Source: Strigops habroptila (Eukaryota > Chordata > Aves > Psittaciformes > Psittacidae). From it: a stretch of 64,000 bases of DNA. The notes beneath the pieces were generated by a model, which saw nothing but the letters and a program-made list of their open reading frames with translations, was not told the DNA's origin and did no database searches. The stretch spans positions 71,721,787-71,785,786 of the forward strand of contig NC_044282.2 in the NCBI RefSeq assembly GCF_004027225.2. The letters are read 5' to 3'. A program made the translations under genes and the position numbers. Below, piece after piece: positions 25,645-54,558 of the stretch (its first letter is position 1; the number at the start of each line of letters is the position of its first letter).

Positions 25645-26190
25645 TAAGCCAGCTGTCTGGGTCACATAGGCATTGATGTGGTCCATTTCAGGGATCATTG
25701 CCCTTGGTTTGCTCTGCGTAACAAGACCCCTCCCACTCGCCCTTCTCTGTTCCTCATATCAAAGGAGTTTCTGATAACAGCATTAAATGACTCAGCCTTT
25801 GCACTAGACACGGCACTGTTTCATCATGAGCTGCTTTTCAAGCATGAGACAGCCAGTGACAGAAGATTGACTTTCAAAACCCTTCAGAAGCACCTTGCCC
25901 AAAGGGTAGGCAGACTCTTCGCAAGCTTGACTCAGAATGGATCATGGCTGTCTGCTCTGCACCCAGGCACATCAACCTCTGACCCCAGTTCAGACCTGCA
26001 AGAGAAGCTCGAACTCTCCTAAACCAAGAATAAAATAGAGGGATTTATTTTTCCTCTTAATCCAAATACCACTTGCTTACCCCTCTATAATCTCTTCACG
26101 TACTTCATGTACATGTATGCCAGTTATCTTGCAAAGGGTGACATTTTCAGTTGTTCTGTTGCACTTATACAAGGTATTTCTTTCTTATTT
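25645..26190. other. Non-coding stretch
   Basis: It contains a 114-codon frame (25,678-26,022, plus) with no recognisable domain, which I do not call as a gene. Confidence 0.5.
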
Positions 26191-26470
26191 CATAGAATCT
26201 CAGACTGATTTGGGTTGGAAGGGACCTTAAAGCTCACCCAGTTCCAACCCCCTGCCATGGGCAGGGACACCTTCCACTAGAGCAGGTTGCTCCAAGCCCC
26301 TGTGTCCAACCTGGCCTTGAACACTGCCAGGGATGGGGCAGCCACAGCTTCTCTGGGCACCCTGTGCCAGCGCCTCAGCACCCTCACAGGAAGAATTTCT
26401 CCCTAATGTCTAACCTAAATTTCCTCTGTCAGCTTAAAGACATCCCCCTTTGCCCTGTCTTCTGCCAGAA
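26191..26470 (-). mobile_element. CR1 LINE fragment (subgroup A, antisense)
   Basis: It begins CATAGAATCTCAGACTGATT and carries the subgroup A 3' UTR complement (TAGAGCAGGTTGCTCCAAGC) and the end of ORF2. Beyond about 26,395 it is more diverged. Confidence 0.92.
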
Positions 26471-29321
26471 TTTCAGGATTTATGGCTACTGGCTTCATCA
26501 ACTGGCAACATAGCTAAGGGATATCAAAAGCCAAAGTATTACCACCTTTCTCATCATAGCCATTTATTACAGAGTAGCTTTTAAACACAGAGACCTACAG
26601 ATCAACTGTGGTAAAGATCAGCTTTTCCCAACAACTTTGTGAGCATTGCCTGGTACTCATTCCAGGGCCTGCATTGACTGGGGTTTTTGTTAGTAATGAG
26701 GGAATACAAGAGATCCATGTGCTACTGCTTCACCCAGAGCAAGTGAAAACCATTTTTATGCAGCACAACAAAACATATCTGCCTGCCTGGTGTGTCTCAA
26801 AGGCAAGCTCCAGGAGTCTCATTACAAAACAATGCAAGCTCTCCACAGGGAGAGGTGGCACCACTCTTACATTCGAGTGAAGAACTAGTCTCCAATCATC
26901 AGCTATGAGACAGGGGGCACGACACCGACATTCTCTTAGCTTTATCACAGTCTTCACCTGGAATCTAAGCCAAGATACTCAGGAGAGCAACAACAGTTTC
27001 TTGCCTTCAAGGCTTTAATAAATTCACAGATGCCAGAAAGAGATGCCCCTGCAAGTAAGTATTTTACAAACATCTTTATGTAACTTTTACCGCAAAGGCT
27101 ACACTCAGAGCTCACCTCCTGCCCTCCAAACTCATGAGTAGTTACTCGGAAAAGCTGAAGTGAGTAAGTGCCTGAAGAAACTTGGGGGAAACACAGCCCT
27201 TACCACAAGCTGATGCTGTCTCCCACCCCTCCCTTCTTTCTGTTCTGGATCTGCTTTTGACACAGCCTGACACACCCCAAGTGGGAAAGTCTGCTTATGG
27301 AGAAAAAGAAATATTATGTCTACTACACAGAGGATGAGAAGAGAATCTATGTAAAGCAGGTTAGATAGGAATGGGAATTAGGGAAACAGATGCATCTGTG
27401 AACTGAAGTGACCCCAACAGCATTTGAAGTTTAATACTGAGCAAATTCTTTTCCCCATAGTTAAGGTAAGATCGTAACAGATATACAGAGGCCTACCAAG
27501 AAGAGAAGACACTTTCTCCAGACCCCATGTTTGTTAATAGTAACATAAACACAAGAAACAATAAAGCCTCACATGCCCTTTGGTGATAACGTAAAACAGT
27601 AGCATAGTCCAAGTACAGAGGAGCTACAGAAAGTGTATTAGAAGAATAAGTCTTTTACCAAAAAATGATTATTTTATTATTCTGCCTCTGTCATGTTACA
27701 TTTCCATGCTCTCAAAATATACATTTATCTACTAAGAGTCTCCTGGCTATAGGCAGTTAGAACACCCTACAGGAAAAGGAATCAAACTCTAAACAGGTCA
27801 TGTGCAGTCTTCACTAACTCCAAGAATGAAGTCACGCGTTATATCTACATCCCATTAGCCTCATTCTTCACTAGAGGAGGGGTTTAGCTTAAAAACTGAT
27901 TGAGAAGGTGCAAATAGAGGTTTTCTGTCCTTTTCCATAGGAATTCTGGCAGAGAAAAGTTGTTGCTCAATCACAGTTCTCCCCACTCACCATGTCAAGC
28001 GGTAGGAGAATTACAGGTCTCCAAATGTGATTTCCTCTACCTCCTGTGAGCATGCTGCCTCCAAAACAGACTTTAACTTTGCACCTCCTCAGAAGTAAAC
28101 CATCACTGCCTCTAATGCTGTGGGTATGGTTAATGCTGATTGAAAATCCACCCAGTTCCTGACACCTACACCTTGTAACAGTTTATGCTAGATTCAAGAA
28201 GAACTTACCCAAGCTTCTTCTGGCTTTTTTTCACATCTTTTCCTCTTCATCCAGCTCCTCCAGCACACAGCAAGTGCATCTCCCACCCAAAAGGATCTGG
28301 CACATGGGTCGCAGAGAGTTTTCTCCAGCAGTCCCAGAGCAGTGCAGGAGGAACACGTGCCATAGCCCTCCTGGCACAGCACAACAAGGTTGGCATCAAC
28401 CTCCACAGTCTCTTCCCTCAAGTTGATTATTCACAGGCAACTGGGGGAAAAAACAACAACAAAACAGTGCTTGCACTTGGAAGAGGTCAAGACTTGGACC
28501 AACCTGGAGATGAGAGTCAATGCTTGTGAATACTTCTGGCTTGGCAACCACTTTTGCTTATATTTGTTATCTCTCAAGCATCTTTTTTGCCCAATTTAAT
28601 TGAGGCCCTGCAGTTTTGCCCACAGCATAGGTGCTTTATTTGTTTAAACAACAAACCACAAGGATTTGTCTCTGAGCTCAGCAGCAGCAGACTTGACTGT
28701 TTACAAGCTTCTCCCTGGACCTCTGCATCATGTCTCTGCTTAAGCAGAATGGAGCACCAGGAAAAGCTTTTTAGTTCTGTGTCCTAGCCACATAGGTAAG
28801 CTCACAGAGAAGGAAGAGCACACACCAGAAGATTTTGTCTCAATGACAACTTTTTAAGCTTTTCTAACTGCTTTTCTAACTATTGAAAGTAACTCAGACC
28901 TGAATTTGATATTAACCCACGTCCTTTTCCATCAAAAGTGATGTGCTCATCTGCATACACACCTGTATTTAAAACAATACAAACCAGGTAGCTTACCAAA
29001 CTTGTCTTATGAAAATCCAAAAACAATTGAGTCAAGACACTGCCAGGAAGCAGCAAAACCAGAGCTCCTCCATATGAAGGGATGGACCAGGACTGGAAGA
29101 TAACCCCTTCACTGCTCCCATATCATCATTCAGGCAAGGACTGACCACCTACCCCAAGCTTAACTAGAGAACTGGTCGCAGGTGAGTCTGGTTGGGGCAA
29201 TTGAAGGCCCTGTCTATGCCTGCAGGTGGCTGAGAGCCCTGAAAAGGCATGAGCTTTCCAATTCCTGCCTCAAAGGATGTCTGATACCCATACAATCTTG
29301 GTGCATGCACAGGCAATCTGA
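26471..29321. other. Non-coding stretch
   Basis: About 2.9 kb with no supported gene. Frames of up to 114 codons near 28,185-28,529 have no known motifs. Confidence 0.5.
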
Positions 29322-29510
29322 ATCATAGAATCCCAGACTGGTTTGGGTTGGAAAGGACCTTAAAGCTCATCCAGTCCCAACCCCCTGCCACGGGCAGGGA
29401 CACCTTCCACTAGAGCAGGTTGCTCCAAGCCCCTGTGTCCAACCTGGCCTCGAACACTGCCAGGGATGGGGCAGCCACAGCTTCTCTGGGCACCCTGTGC
29501 CAGCACCTCA
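29322..29510 (-). mobile_element. CR1 LINE fragment (subgroup A, antisense)
   Basis: The ATCATAGAATCCCAGACTGG start is followed by the subgroup A 3' UTR complement. It stops abruptly in the ORF2 end at CCAGCACCTCAG. Confidence 0.92.
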
Positions 29511-30059
29511 GTGGCTGAGCCTAGGACAGCAATAAGGGGAGCAAATATCCTGTGATTTTACCTGTGGTTTGACAACTTCATATCTGCTTTGTTGTAAGCA
29601 AAGTGACTGTTGCCCATGGAATGTCCCAGTTATGACTTTATGGCCTCTGGGGGCTCTTTTTCCAGGATGAGTTTGATCTGAAAGAACTTTTCCTTTATTT
29701 TATTTCTCTTTCCAGTTATTAGTTTAGTTTGATTTCCCCACTGTGTTTCATCTAGTCACTACACCACCAAGCAAGTCAAAAGTTTAAGGCAAGAAAGGCT
29801 TTCTATGGCAATCCATCTCGGAGAAGCACTTGCCTATCTCCACCCAATTCAACCCACTTTTATTCTGCGCATCACAACACATCCCTACATTTCAAACGTA
29901 CCTTCCTTCTCTTTGGCATCGCACCCTCAGAACTGAACTTATTTTCTCCGTGTAGTCTCCAATCTCTCAACAACCGCCTAGAAGCAACAGCCCCCTGCAC
30001 ACCCAAGGCGGCTCCATGGAACAAGAAGTACACCCAGGGTGGCTCCATGGCCTCGGGGT

Positions 30060-30660
30060 TACGGTGTTCCAGTTAAATGAGGCGGCTCTCCCGCGTAGGG
30101 CGCGGGTGGAGGGCAGGGAAGGAGGGATCAGCTTTTCCCTACCTGCTAACACGGCGGGTCCGCCGAGCGGAGCGGGGCGGAGGGAAGAGAAGGGGAAGGG
30201 AAGTGCCGCCTACCCGAGGGTGCTGGCGGCGGGGCCGGGCCGGGCTCTCCTCCTCCTTCTCCTCCTTCTCCCCTCGCCGTCCCCCAGAGGCCAGGTGGAA
30301 GCGGAGGGAGCGGGAGCCGGGCCGGGAGGAGCGGGACGGCGCTGCCACCGGAGACCGCAAGTGAGGACCGAGGGAGCCGGGGAAGGGCGGTTCGCGGCCG
30401 GTTCGCGGCCGGCGGGAAGCGCGGGCCGGGCCGGCAGCAGTGAGAGGGTGAGGGCCCGCGGCGGGGCGGGAGGGGGGATATCGGCGACCGGGTTGATTTT
30501 AGGTTTAATTGTTTAGGTTTTGGTTATTTTTGAATAATAGCAGCAATAATCGTAATAATTCGAAAGTAACTGCCCTGCGGGGAAGCTCCCCCCGGGTCGC
30601 TCCCGCCGCGGCACCCGGCACTTCCTCAAAGGGCGGGCGGGAGCTGGATGGTGCCGCACA
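30060..30660 (+). promoter_or_regulatory. FERMT1: CpG island, likely FERMT1 promoter and first exon
   Basis: This is a sharp switch from AT-leaning flanks to dense CpG sequence. GC boxes (GGGGCGG-like) lie at about 30,174-30,180 and 30,462-30,470, with a CT-rich tract at about 30,246-30,276. No TATA box is visible. It lies 3.3 kb upstream of the first FERMT1 coding exon. In this family the first exon is non-coding, so a splice donor is expected here. Two candidates are CAA/GTGAGG (donor at 30,361) and AGG/GTGAGG (donor at 30,448). I cannot choose between them, nor place the transcription start. Confidence 0.7.
30389..30410. repeat. 11-bp tandem duplication in CpG island
   Basis: GGTTCGCGGCC occurs twice back to back (30,389-30,399 and 30,400-30,410), just downstream of one candidate first-exon donor. 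Confidence 0.9.
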
Positions 30661-33600
30661 GCCCCTGAGAGGTGCCGGGCACTGCCTGTCTTAGAAATAC
30701 TCTCTTTTCCCCCCTTTACCTTACAGTGGATCTATTCCTGCTGTAGTTCGAGTAACATCCTGTATTTCCACACAAAGGTTGAACTTCGAGGCTTATAAGA
30801 GCTTAAAGTTCGTGGTGAGCTCTCAATCCAGAGAGTAATTGCTGCTTTTTTATGGCTGTGTTGACTCAAATGCTCTGTAGAAAGCCTGACTAGAGACAGC
30901 AGTAGCCTGCACACGTGTTTCTGCCCTTTCTGAGCTCCCCATGCCACAACCCACGTGGAGCCAGGGAATTGGGGTGTGCTCCCAGAGAGGATCCAGTTTT
31001 GACCTGAAGGTCTCAAGACTTGGAGTGTCCACGGCCAGCCCTGCCAGCTTGGGTTTGTTTGGGTCTTAATACACCATAGTTAGTTGTCCTTGTTCTTAGG
31101 TCACCTCTTTTTCCAGCCGAGGCTTTGTGCTGTCTACTCTGATAGATCTGCTTGTGTTTGTGTTTTCTTACCATCAAACTGAAGCCTCCCGGTTCGAAGA
31201 GAAAGCAGGGAAGGAGCAGCTTTAGGGAATGGCGGAGTGCCAGGATTACCTGCACTGAGGCCATGGTTTTCCGAGCCAACGTGAATGAGAGAAGGAGTTT
31301 CACCCACCCCTTGGGCTGCTCATTTTCACCCATGTCAGCACATGCATTTGTACACAGAATTAGGTTGGGAAGCTGAACCCAATTTAAAATGGGGGAAAAA
31401 AAAATCCAGAGCAGCTCCCAAATGTTTTCTCTGGCACAAGAGGGCAGATGCAACGCTTCTCTTCTGTAACAATACTGGTTTATAGTAGGTTAAGTGTAGG
31501 CAAAGGTATAGGTCCTCCACCAGATTTCATTCCTGTGATCCTGCAATGAAATCACCCAGTTCTCATGCTTAGGCCAGCTGTAGATTTATCTGTTTTAAAG
31601 CTGTTATTGATTCTTAGGAGCATTTTGACTTTTCTGAAGTCAGGGGTTTTGTTTTGCTGTGAATACAGTGCAATGATAACTGGTCTCTACACTTGGTACT
31701 GCCCTTGCTGAAAACCTCATCTGCCTGGGAGCCCATCTTAGGAGCTGTGTCTTGGACATGGTGCCTTTGGGAGGAACACAGCCCTTCCCCTCCACCAGGC
31801 ACCCCCTGCCTTAATGCAGACCTGTGCTACCTAATCCATGTGGCACACACACAGCAGCACAAGTTCAAAACCCCAGCTCTATCCCAGAGCCACAGTGTTT
31901 TCCAATATCCAACTCAATGTCTATATTTACCAAGGCAAAACAAACTTACATCTTGGAGAAGTATCAGCCCTTGTTGGTTTAGTAACTGTTTGGTGAAAAG
32001 GTGTAGGCTGGCACGTCCAAGAACCTAACTAACAATATCATTTGTTCCTCGGTGTGAATTAGCCTCTTGGAGTCATATGGTTATGAAGTTGCTGGGTTTT
32101 GAGTTAGGGTTTTCAGTCATCATGATTTTAGAAGGCCAGGGCAGACTCCTAGCACTGTTCTAGTGAAACTCCTCCTTAAGGTGATTTTCCTCTAGAAGGA
32201 TGATTTTGAGCTGGACAGACTGTTCCATTTACATTGTTATTCATTTAGGGAGGGTGTCAATCTAATCTTTAACAGTTACATTTTCACTGCCTTTTGGAAT
32301 CACTGTTCGTTATTAGCAGAGTTTGTCATTATCACCACATTTCTATTATCCCTTTGATACTGAATTTTACATCAGTGGGACTGACACCAGGCCCAAAGGA
32401 GCTCAAGGAAACCAAGTCTACAACATTAGGATTCTGAGAGTAGAATTAAACAGGGTTACATTTTAACAGAGTTTAAGCAACCTCCCTGAAACACATGACT
32501 GATCTATGTGGTATTCTACAATACTAATATTGCACGATATGTAATTTAACAAAATATCCAAAGTCTTCCTGTTGAAATTCTTAAACCATAAGATGTTAAG
32601 AAATGTGAATAACACCTGAATTCTGGGGAGGATTAAGCCCTAAACTGGCTGTTCAGGTGCAAGAGCCTCCTCGTGCCTCCACAGGGAACCTTAGGATGAA
32701 CATTGAACTGGGCTCTGCCCTGGGGCAGTATCTTTTAGCACTAAAACCCTCTTTATCTACTCGGCAACATAAAGCTTTGTTGTTAGAAATTGGGTAAATA
32801 GGTGAGCTTAAATTTTCACCCTGTTTCTAGGAGTGCTATATTTAACCTTTAGCTTAATTTTACATTAGTGTAACCTAAACTAGTCCGATCTTGTCCTGCA
32901 GTCAGTCCTAGAGAACATCATTCCTTCTCTCACTCCTCCCCTGTGACAACTGTCCTTGATTTTTCTGGTTCTGACCTCACATTTAGGCTAAAGGTTTATG
33001 TCAGAAGCAGTCTATGTATGGCACCTTTGACAGAGTCTCTTCTCTGCCTGCGACTTGGGTTCTCAGGTATTGCTGAAAGTAAGTGGAAGTCATCCACTTT
33101 ATTCCCTAAGCTTCAGCTGCAAAGGCTTGGTTCTTAGGGTTCACTTTGACAGGATGCTGAGTGCCAACCTGGTATCTTCTCTCACTGGTTAAATAATACA
33201 ACTCCTTCCTGCAGCATCACTCACCTTATACCTACAAGCTCATTCTTCAGTAATCAGCAGAACTCTACTGATGATAACCAAAGCTGCTACTCTGAGCATC
33301 TTCTCTAGCTTGGCTTGGCACGATTACTGTTCACCTGTCCTGGCAGGAGCGTGGTGTGATCTCAGACCATACACCCTGCTGAGACAGGATACATCCTACC
33401 TCTCTGTGCAAGCACTCAGCACAAACTGCAGTTATATGCCTGGATATTGCTGGCAGAGAGCCATTAAAGTTACTTGCCTCCCCTTTGCATCTACCCAGAT
33501 AGGTCAAACTACTTCTGGTTTGTGTCCCACAGGACCACGCTGGCAGAAGTGCAAGTGTAAACGTCTATTTGCAGTGAAAATTACAGCTGTATGTGTACAA

Positions 33601-33972
33601 GTCAATGAAATTCCTTTGTTCAATGGACAGATTGCCAAAACAGATCCCACCCACAATGGAGGCTTTATGGTGTCCAGACTGGCAGATTAGCACTGTATAG
33701 TGTGGAAACCTGGGGAAACCAGGCTATCTCTGCCCAACTGCAGACATTTGAGTTGCGGAGGGAGTGAAATCAGGATAAACCAAATAAAAACAAGAGTCTT
33801 GCAAGAGTAACCACGAGAGTGGGGTCTAGTTCAGAGGTAAGAAGATAACTCATCTCAAGTTCCAGCTAAGGCCAATGTCTTGGTAGCATGGAAGTATTCT
33901 GAGACTATGGAGAAATGCATTTGTTTCAGAGTGGAGGAAAAATATCCTGTTTGTTTTGTTTTGTTTTTGTAG
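30661..33972 (+). other. FERMT1: Probable FERMT1 intron 1
   Basis: Sequence between the CpG island and the first coding exon. It ends in a long pyrimidine tract and TTTTTGTAG acceptor at 33,972. No CR1 was seen. The frame at 33,271-33,690 (139 codons) has no known motif. Confidence 0.6.
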
Positions 33973-33994
33973 AACTTACCTAGACCTTTCCAAA

Positions 33995-51849
<17,855 letters not shown>

Positions 51850-52029
51850 GGTGAAGTAAACTCCTCCTTCTGCCTGCTTCTCCCCACAGCTAAAGAGCAG
51901 CAGAGGTGCACCAAAAATCTGATTGTTAACTGCTGTCTGATAAATATTGTACATGTCAAAATCCATCATGTGATATGACTGGACTGAAGCTAAGGTCACA
52001 GGATGCAGTACGGCAACTCCATCATCAAC

Positions 52030-52206
52030 ACTGGAGAATTTTTTGTCCAAAGAAGTGGTAAATGCCCCATCTCTGGCAGTGTTCAAGGCCAGGTTGGACA
52101 GAGCCTTGGGCACCATGGCCTAGTGTGAGGCGCCCCGGTCCATGGCAGGGGGTTGGAACTGGATGATCTTAAGGTCCTTTCCAACCCAAACCATTCTCTG
52201 ATTCTA
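52030..52206 (+). mobile_element. CR1 LINE 3' end (subgroup B) inside the FERMT1 3' UTR
   Basis: A sense CR1 runs from CCAAAGAAGTGGTAAATGCC through the ORF2 end and 3' UTR to the CATTCTCTGATTCTA tail. It lies between the FERMT1 stop codon and its AATAAA, so it should be transcribed as part of the mRNA. Confidence 0.92.
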
Positions 52207-52251
52207 AAATTAAGTCATATTTGTTTTCTTTTGTACAGCTTGAAGTTTTTT

Positions 52252-52257
52252 AATAAA
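52252..52257 (+). terminator. FERMT1: Polyadenylation signal AATAAA (FERMT1)
   Basis: AATAAA in a T-rich context (TTTTTTAATAAAGTGTCTTA), 403 nt past the stop codon and followed by a GT-rich stretch. This is the first canonical signal downstream of the stop. Confidence 0.75.
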
Positions 52258-52275
52258 GTGTCTTAGTTATGGGCA

Positions 52276-54043
52276 TTTTTTAATCTACTATTTTTAATTG
52301 CAGCAATCTGTTTAAGCAACCAGAAAAGTAACTTGAGGATATTGTACAGTAAATCTCTGTTAGAGCCATGCAATTCTGTTAAACTGACTATTGGTTCAGG
52401 TCAGCATTTAACAGGTTTAAAGCTGAATAAAGGTATATTTAAAAGTTACATTACTTGTCTAACACTTGCACTGGGTACAGAAAACATTCCATCAGTGTTT
52501 CGAAGTCCTGCAGACTGAGCTGTCACAAGCCAAGTAGTGGTTACACAATTGGTCAAAAATGAAGCAACTGTGTGTACCTTCATCCACTCAAGTAGTGCCT
52601 GAAAGCCAGAGGAGCTACCAGGCACCTAAACCAAAGCACTAATCCCGGCAAGACTCAAAACATTCATCTTTTGAGGAACTTTGTTCATTACCAAGTCAAG
52701 TAACCAAGTACCAAGTTAGCTGCTTGCTAAAAAGGCCTCTGAGTGTACACCTTTATTTTCTGTCCCTGTTATTGTGTTTCACTGTGACATCTAACTAAAA
52801 TAACTTGTTCATGAGTTAGGAGCCTGTAGGAATGATCCTGCTCCTGTATGTAATGCAGAATGCAGAGGTTACTCAGTGATACTGTGCCTGAGGAACCAGG
52901 TCTGCAGGAGCCAGCTCTGCGTGCTGGAGGGAGCCCCACACATCCACCAAGTTGGAAGAACTCTGGTTCTGCCCTCCAATGCACAGTGATCAGTAAAGCA
53001 AGGAGAGAATGAAGCTAAGAGGTTTTGGACAAACCAAAACTGGTTTTTATCTAAAGAAATAAAATGGACCGGTCATTATCACCACGAGATGCTGCAGAAA
53101 TCACTGCAGGATTCATAAGTGTCACTGGGAGTGGACAGCCCTGATTTTCCTGTCACATCCCTGCTTTTCCCCAGTGCCTGTCAGTAGGCTCCAGTGGAAT
53201 CCCTCCCAGTTTGTGCCAGTTTAAACCAAACACAGCTTTCATTTTGCAAAAGGGTGGATACAGACAGCCCTCAGCTTCCCAGCCCTCTGTACTTCCCTCT
53301 CCTCAGCACTTTTTACACAGGGGCTGAGGGACCATCCAGTTCTCCTCATTAGAGAATCTACCCACTTCTCACTTGCTTGACACAGGCCAAATATTTTCCT
53401 CATGGTGTGAAAACCACCTATAACAGTCCAAACCCAAACACTTGCAATATTTAAAGCCTTCCCAAGGGTGCCATGGCAGAACTGAAGTCACATCTCACAC
53501 TTCTTCCACAGCCTTCTTGCAGGCTCAGATCCACTTGGCTTTTGCAGCCAGGGCAGTGAACATGCCCTGCATTGCAGCCCTCATTTGGCAAGGACAGACT
53601 CCTATGACTTGTTGGGAAGCACAGCTCCATGCTTGCCACTTGAGAAGCAGAGCTTGTCACACAACTCTTGCATGGAAGCCCTGTAGTTGCCACCTGCTGT
53701 CTACAGGATCTGAACCATGAATGCAGAGATACAGGAACGTTGAATGTAGTTATTAGCAGAGCACGCAGCTCATTTCACTGCTAAGCACCTACGTGGGCCT
53801 AATCACGGCCCAAGCTGTTTGCACTGGGATTTCAGAGAAACTATCCAATATTTCCGTTTCTTTCCTGCCCCTCCCTCGATCTCACTCCATGTGTCACTGC
53901 CTTTTGAGTACAGACTGCTGCCAGCTCATCCAGCCTGGCTGTAAGCCTCACCTTATGTCATTTTAGCTTCATGGGAACCATTCCTTGCTGCTGTCCTCTC
54001 TCCATGTTTCTTTAGAGCATCAGATTTCATTTCTTGGTATCAT
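52276..54043. other. Intergenic, downstream of FERMT1
   Basis: No gene supported. It holds further AATAAA motifs (52,425; 53,057) with no transcript evidence. Frames at 53,442-53,720 on both strands have no family motif. Confidence 0.5.
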
Positions 54044-54558
54044 ATCTTGGAGTACTCTGTGCATTTTTGGTGTCCTCTGCATAAGAAGGACATGGAGCTG
54101 TTGGAGCAAGTCCAGAGGAGGCCACAAGGATGCTCAGGGGCTGGAGCACCTCCCGTATGGAGACAGGCTGAGAAAATTGGGGCTGTTCAGCCTGGAGAAG
54201 AGAAGCTGCGTGGAGACCTCAGAGCAGCTTCCAGTGTCTGAAGGGGGCTACAAGGATGCTGGGGAAGGACTCTTCATCAGGAACTGTAGGGATAGGACAA
54301 GGGGTGATGGGTTCAAACTGAAACAGGGGAAGTTCAGGTTAGGTCTAAGGAAGAAGTTCTTTACAGTGAGGGGGGTGAGGCGCTGGCACAGGGTGCCCAA
54401 AGAAGTGGTGAATGCTCCATCCCTGGCAGTGTTCAAGGCCAGGTTGGACAGAGCCTTGGGTGACATGGTCTAGTGTGAGGTGTCCCTGCCCATGGCAGGG
54501 GGTTGGAACTGGATAACCTTAAGGTCCTTTCCAACCCAAACCATTCCATGCTTTTATG
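54044..54558 (+). mobile_element. CR1 LINE fragment (subgroup B), about 515 bp
   Basis: Sense CR1 with the ORF2 tail split over two frames: 'EYSVHFWCPLHKKDMELLEQ' in one, and 'LEHLPYGDRLRKLGLFSLEK' and 'RVPKEVVNAPSLAVFKARLD' in the other. The 3' UTR follows, ending CCATTCCATGCTTTTATGAT. It shares the frame-breaking deletions with the copies at 6151 and 11,175. Confidence 0.94.

Larger units (their letters stand above)
51850..52275 (+). other. FERMT1: FERMT1 3' UTR
   Basis: It runs from the stop codon to just past the first canonical polyadenylation signal, so it is short (about 425 nt). About 40 % of it is a CR1 fragment. A second AATAAA at 52,425-52,430 could give a longer form. Confidence 0.65.

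Noticed and set aside
30016..30516. 166-codon frame through the CpG island
   Set aside because: High GC suppresses stop codons. The predicted product is Gly/Ala/Arg-rich and resembles no protein.
33271..33690. 139-codon cysteine-containing plus-strand frame upstream of FERMT1 exon 2
   Set aside because: No recognisable domain. It lies in the probable intron 1, has no flanking splice or promoter logic, and its length is compatible with chance.
53985..54473. 162-codon plus-strand frame
   Set aside because: This is a CR1 ORF2 remnant read partly out of frame, described as a mobile element instead.
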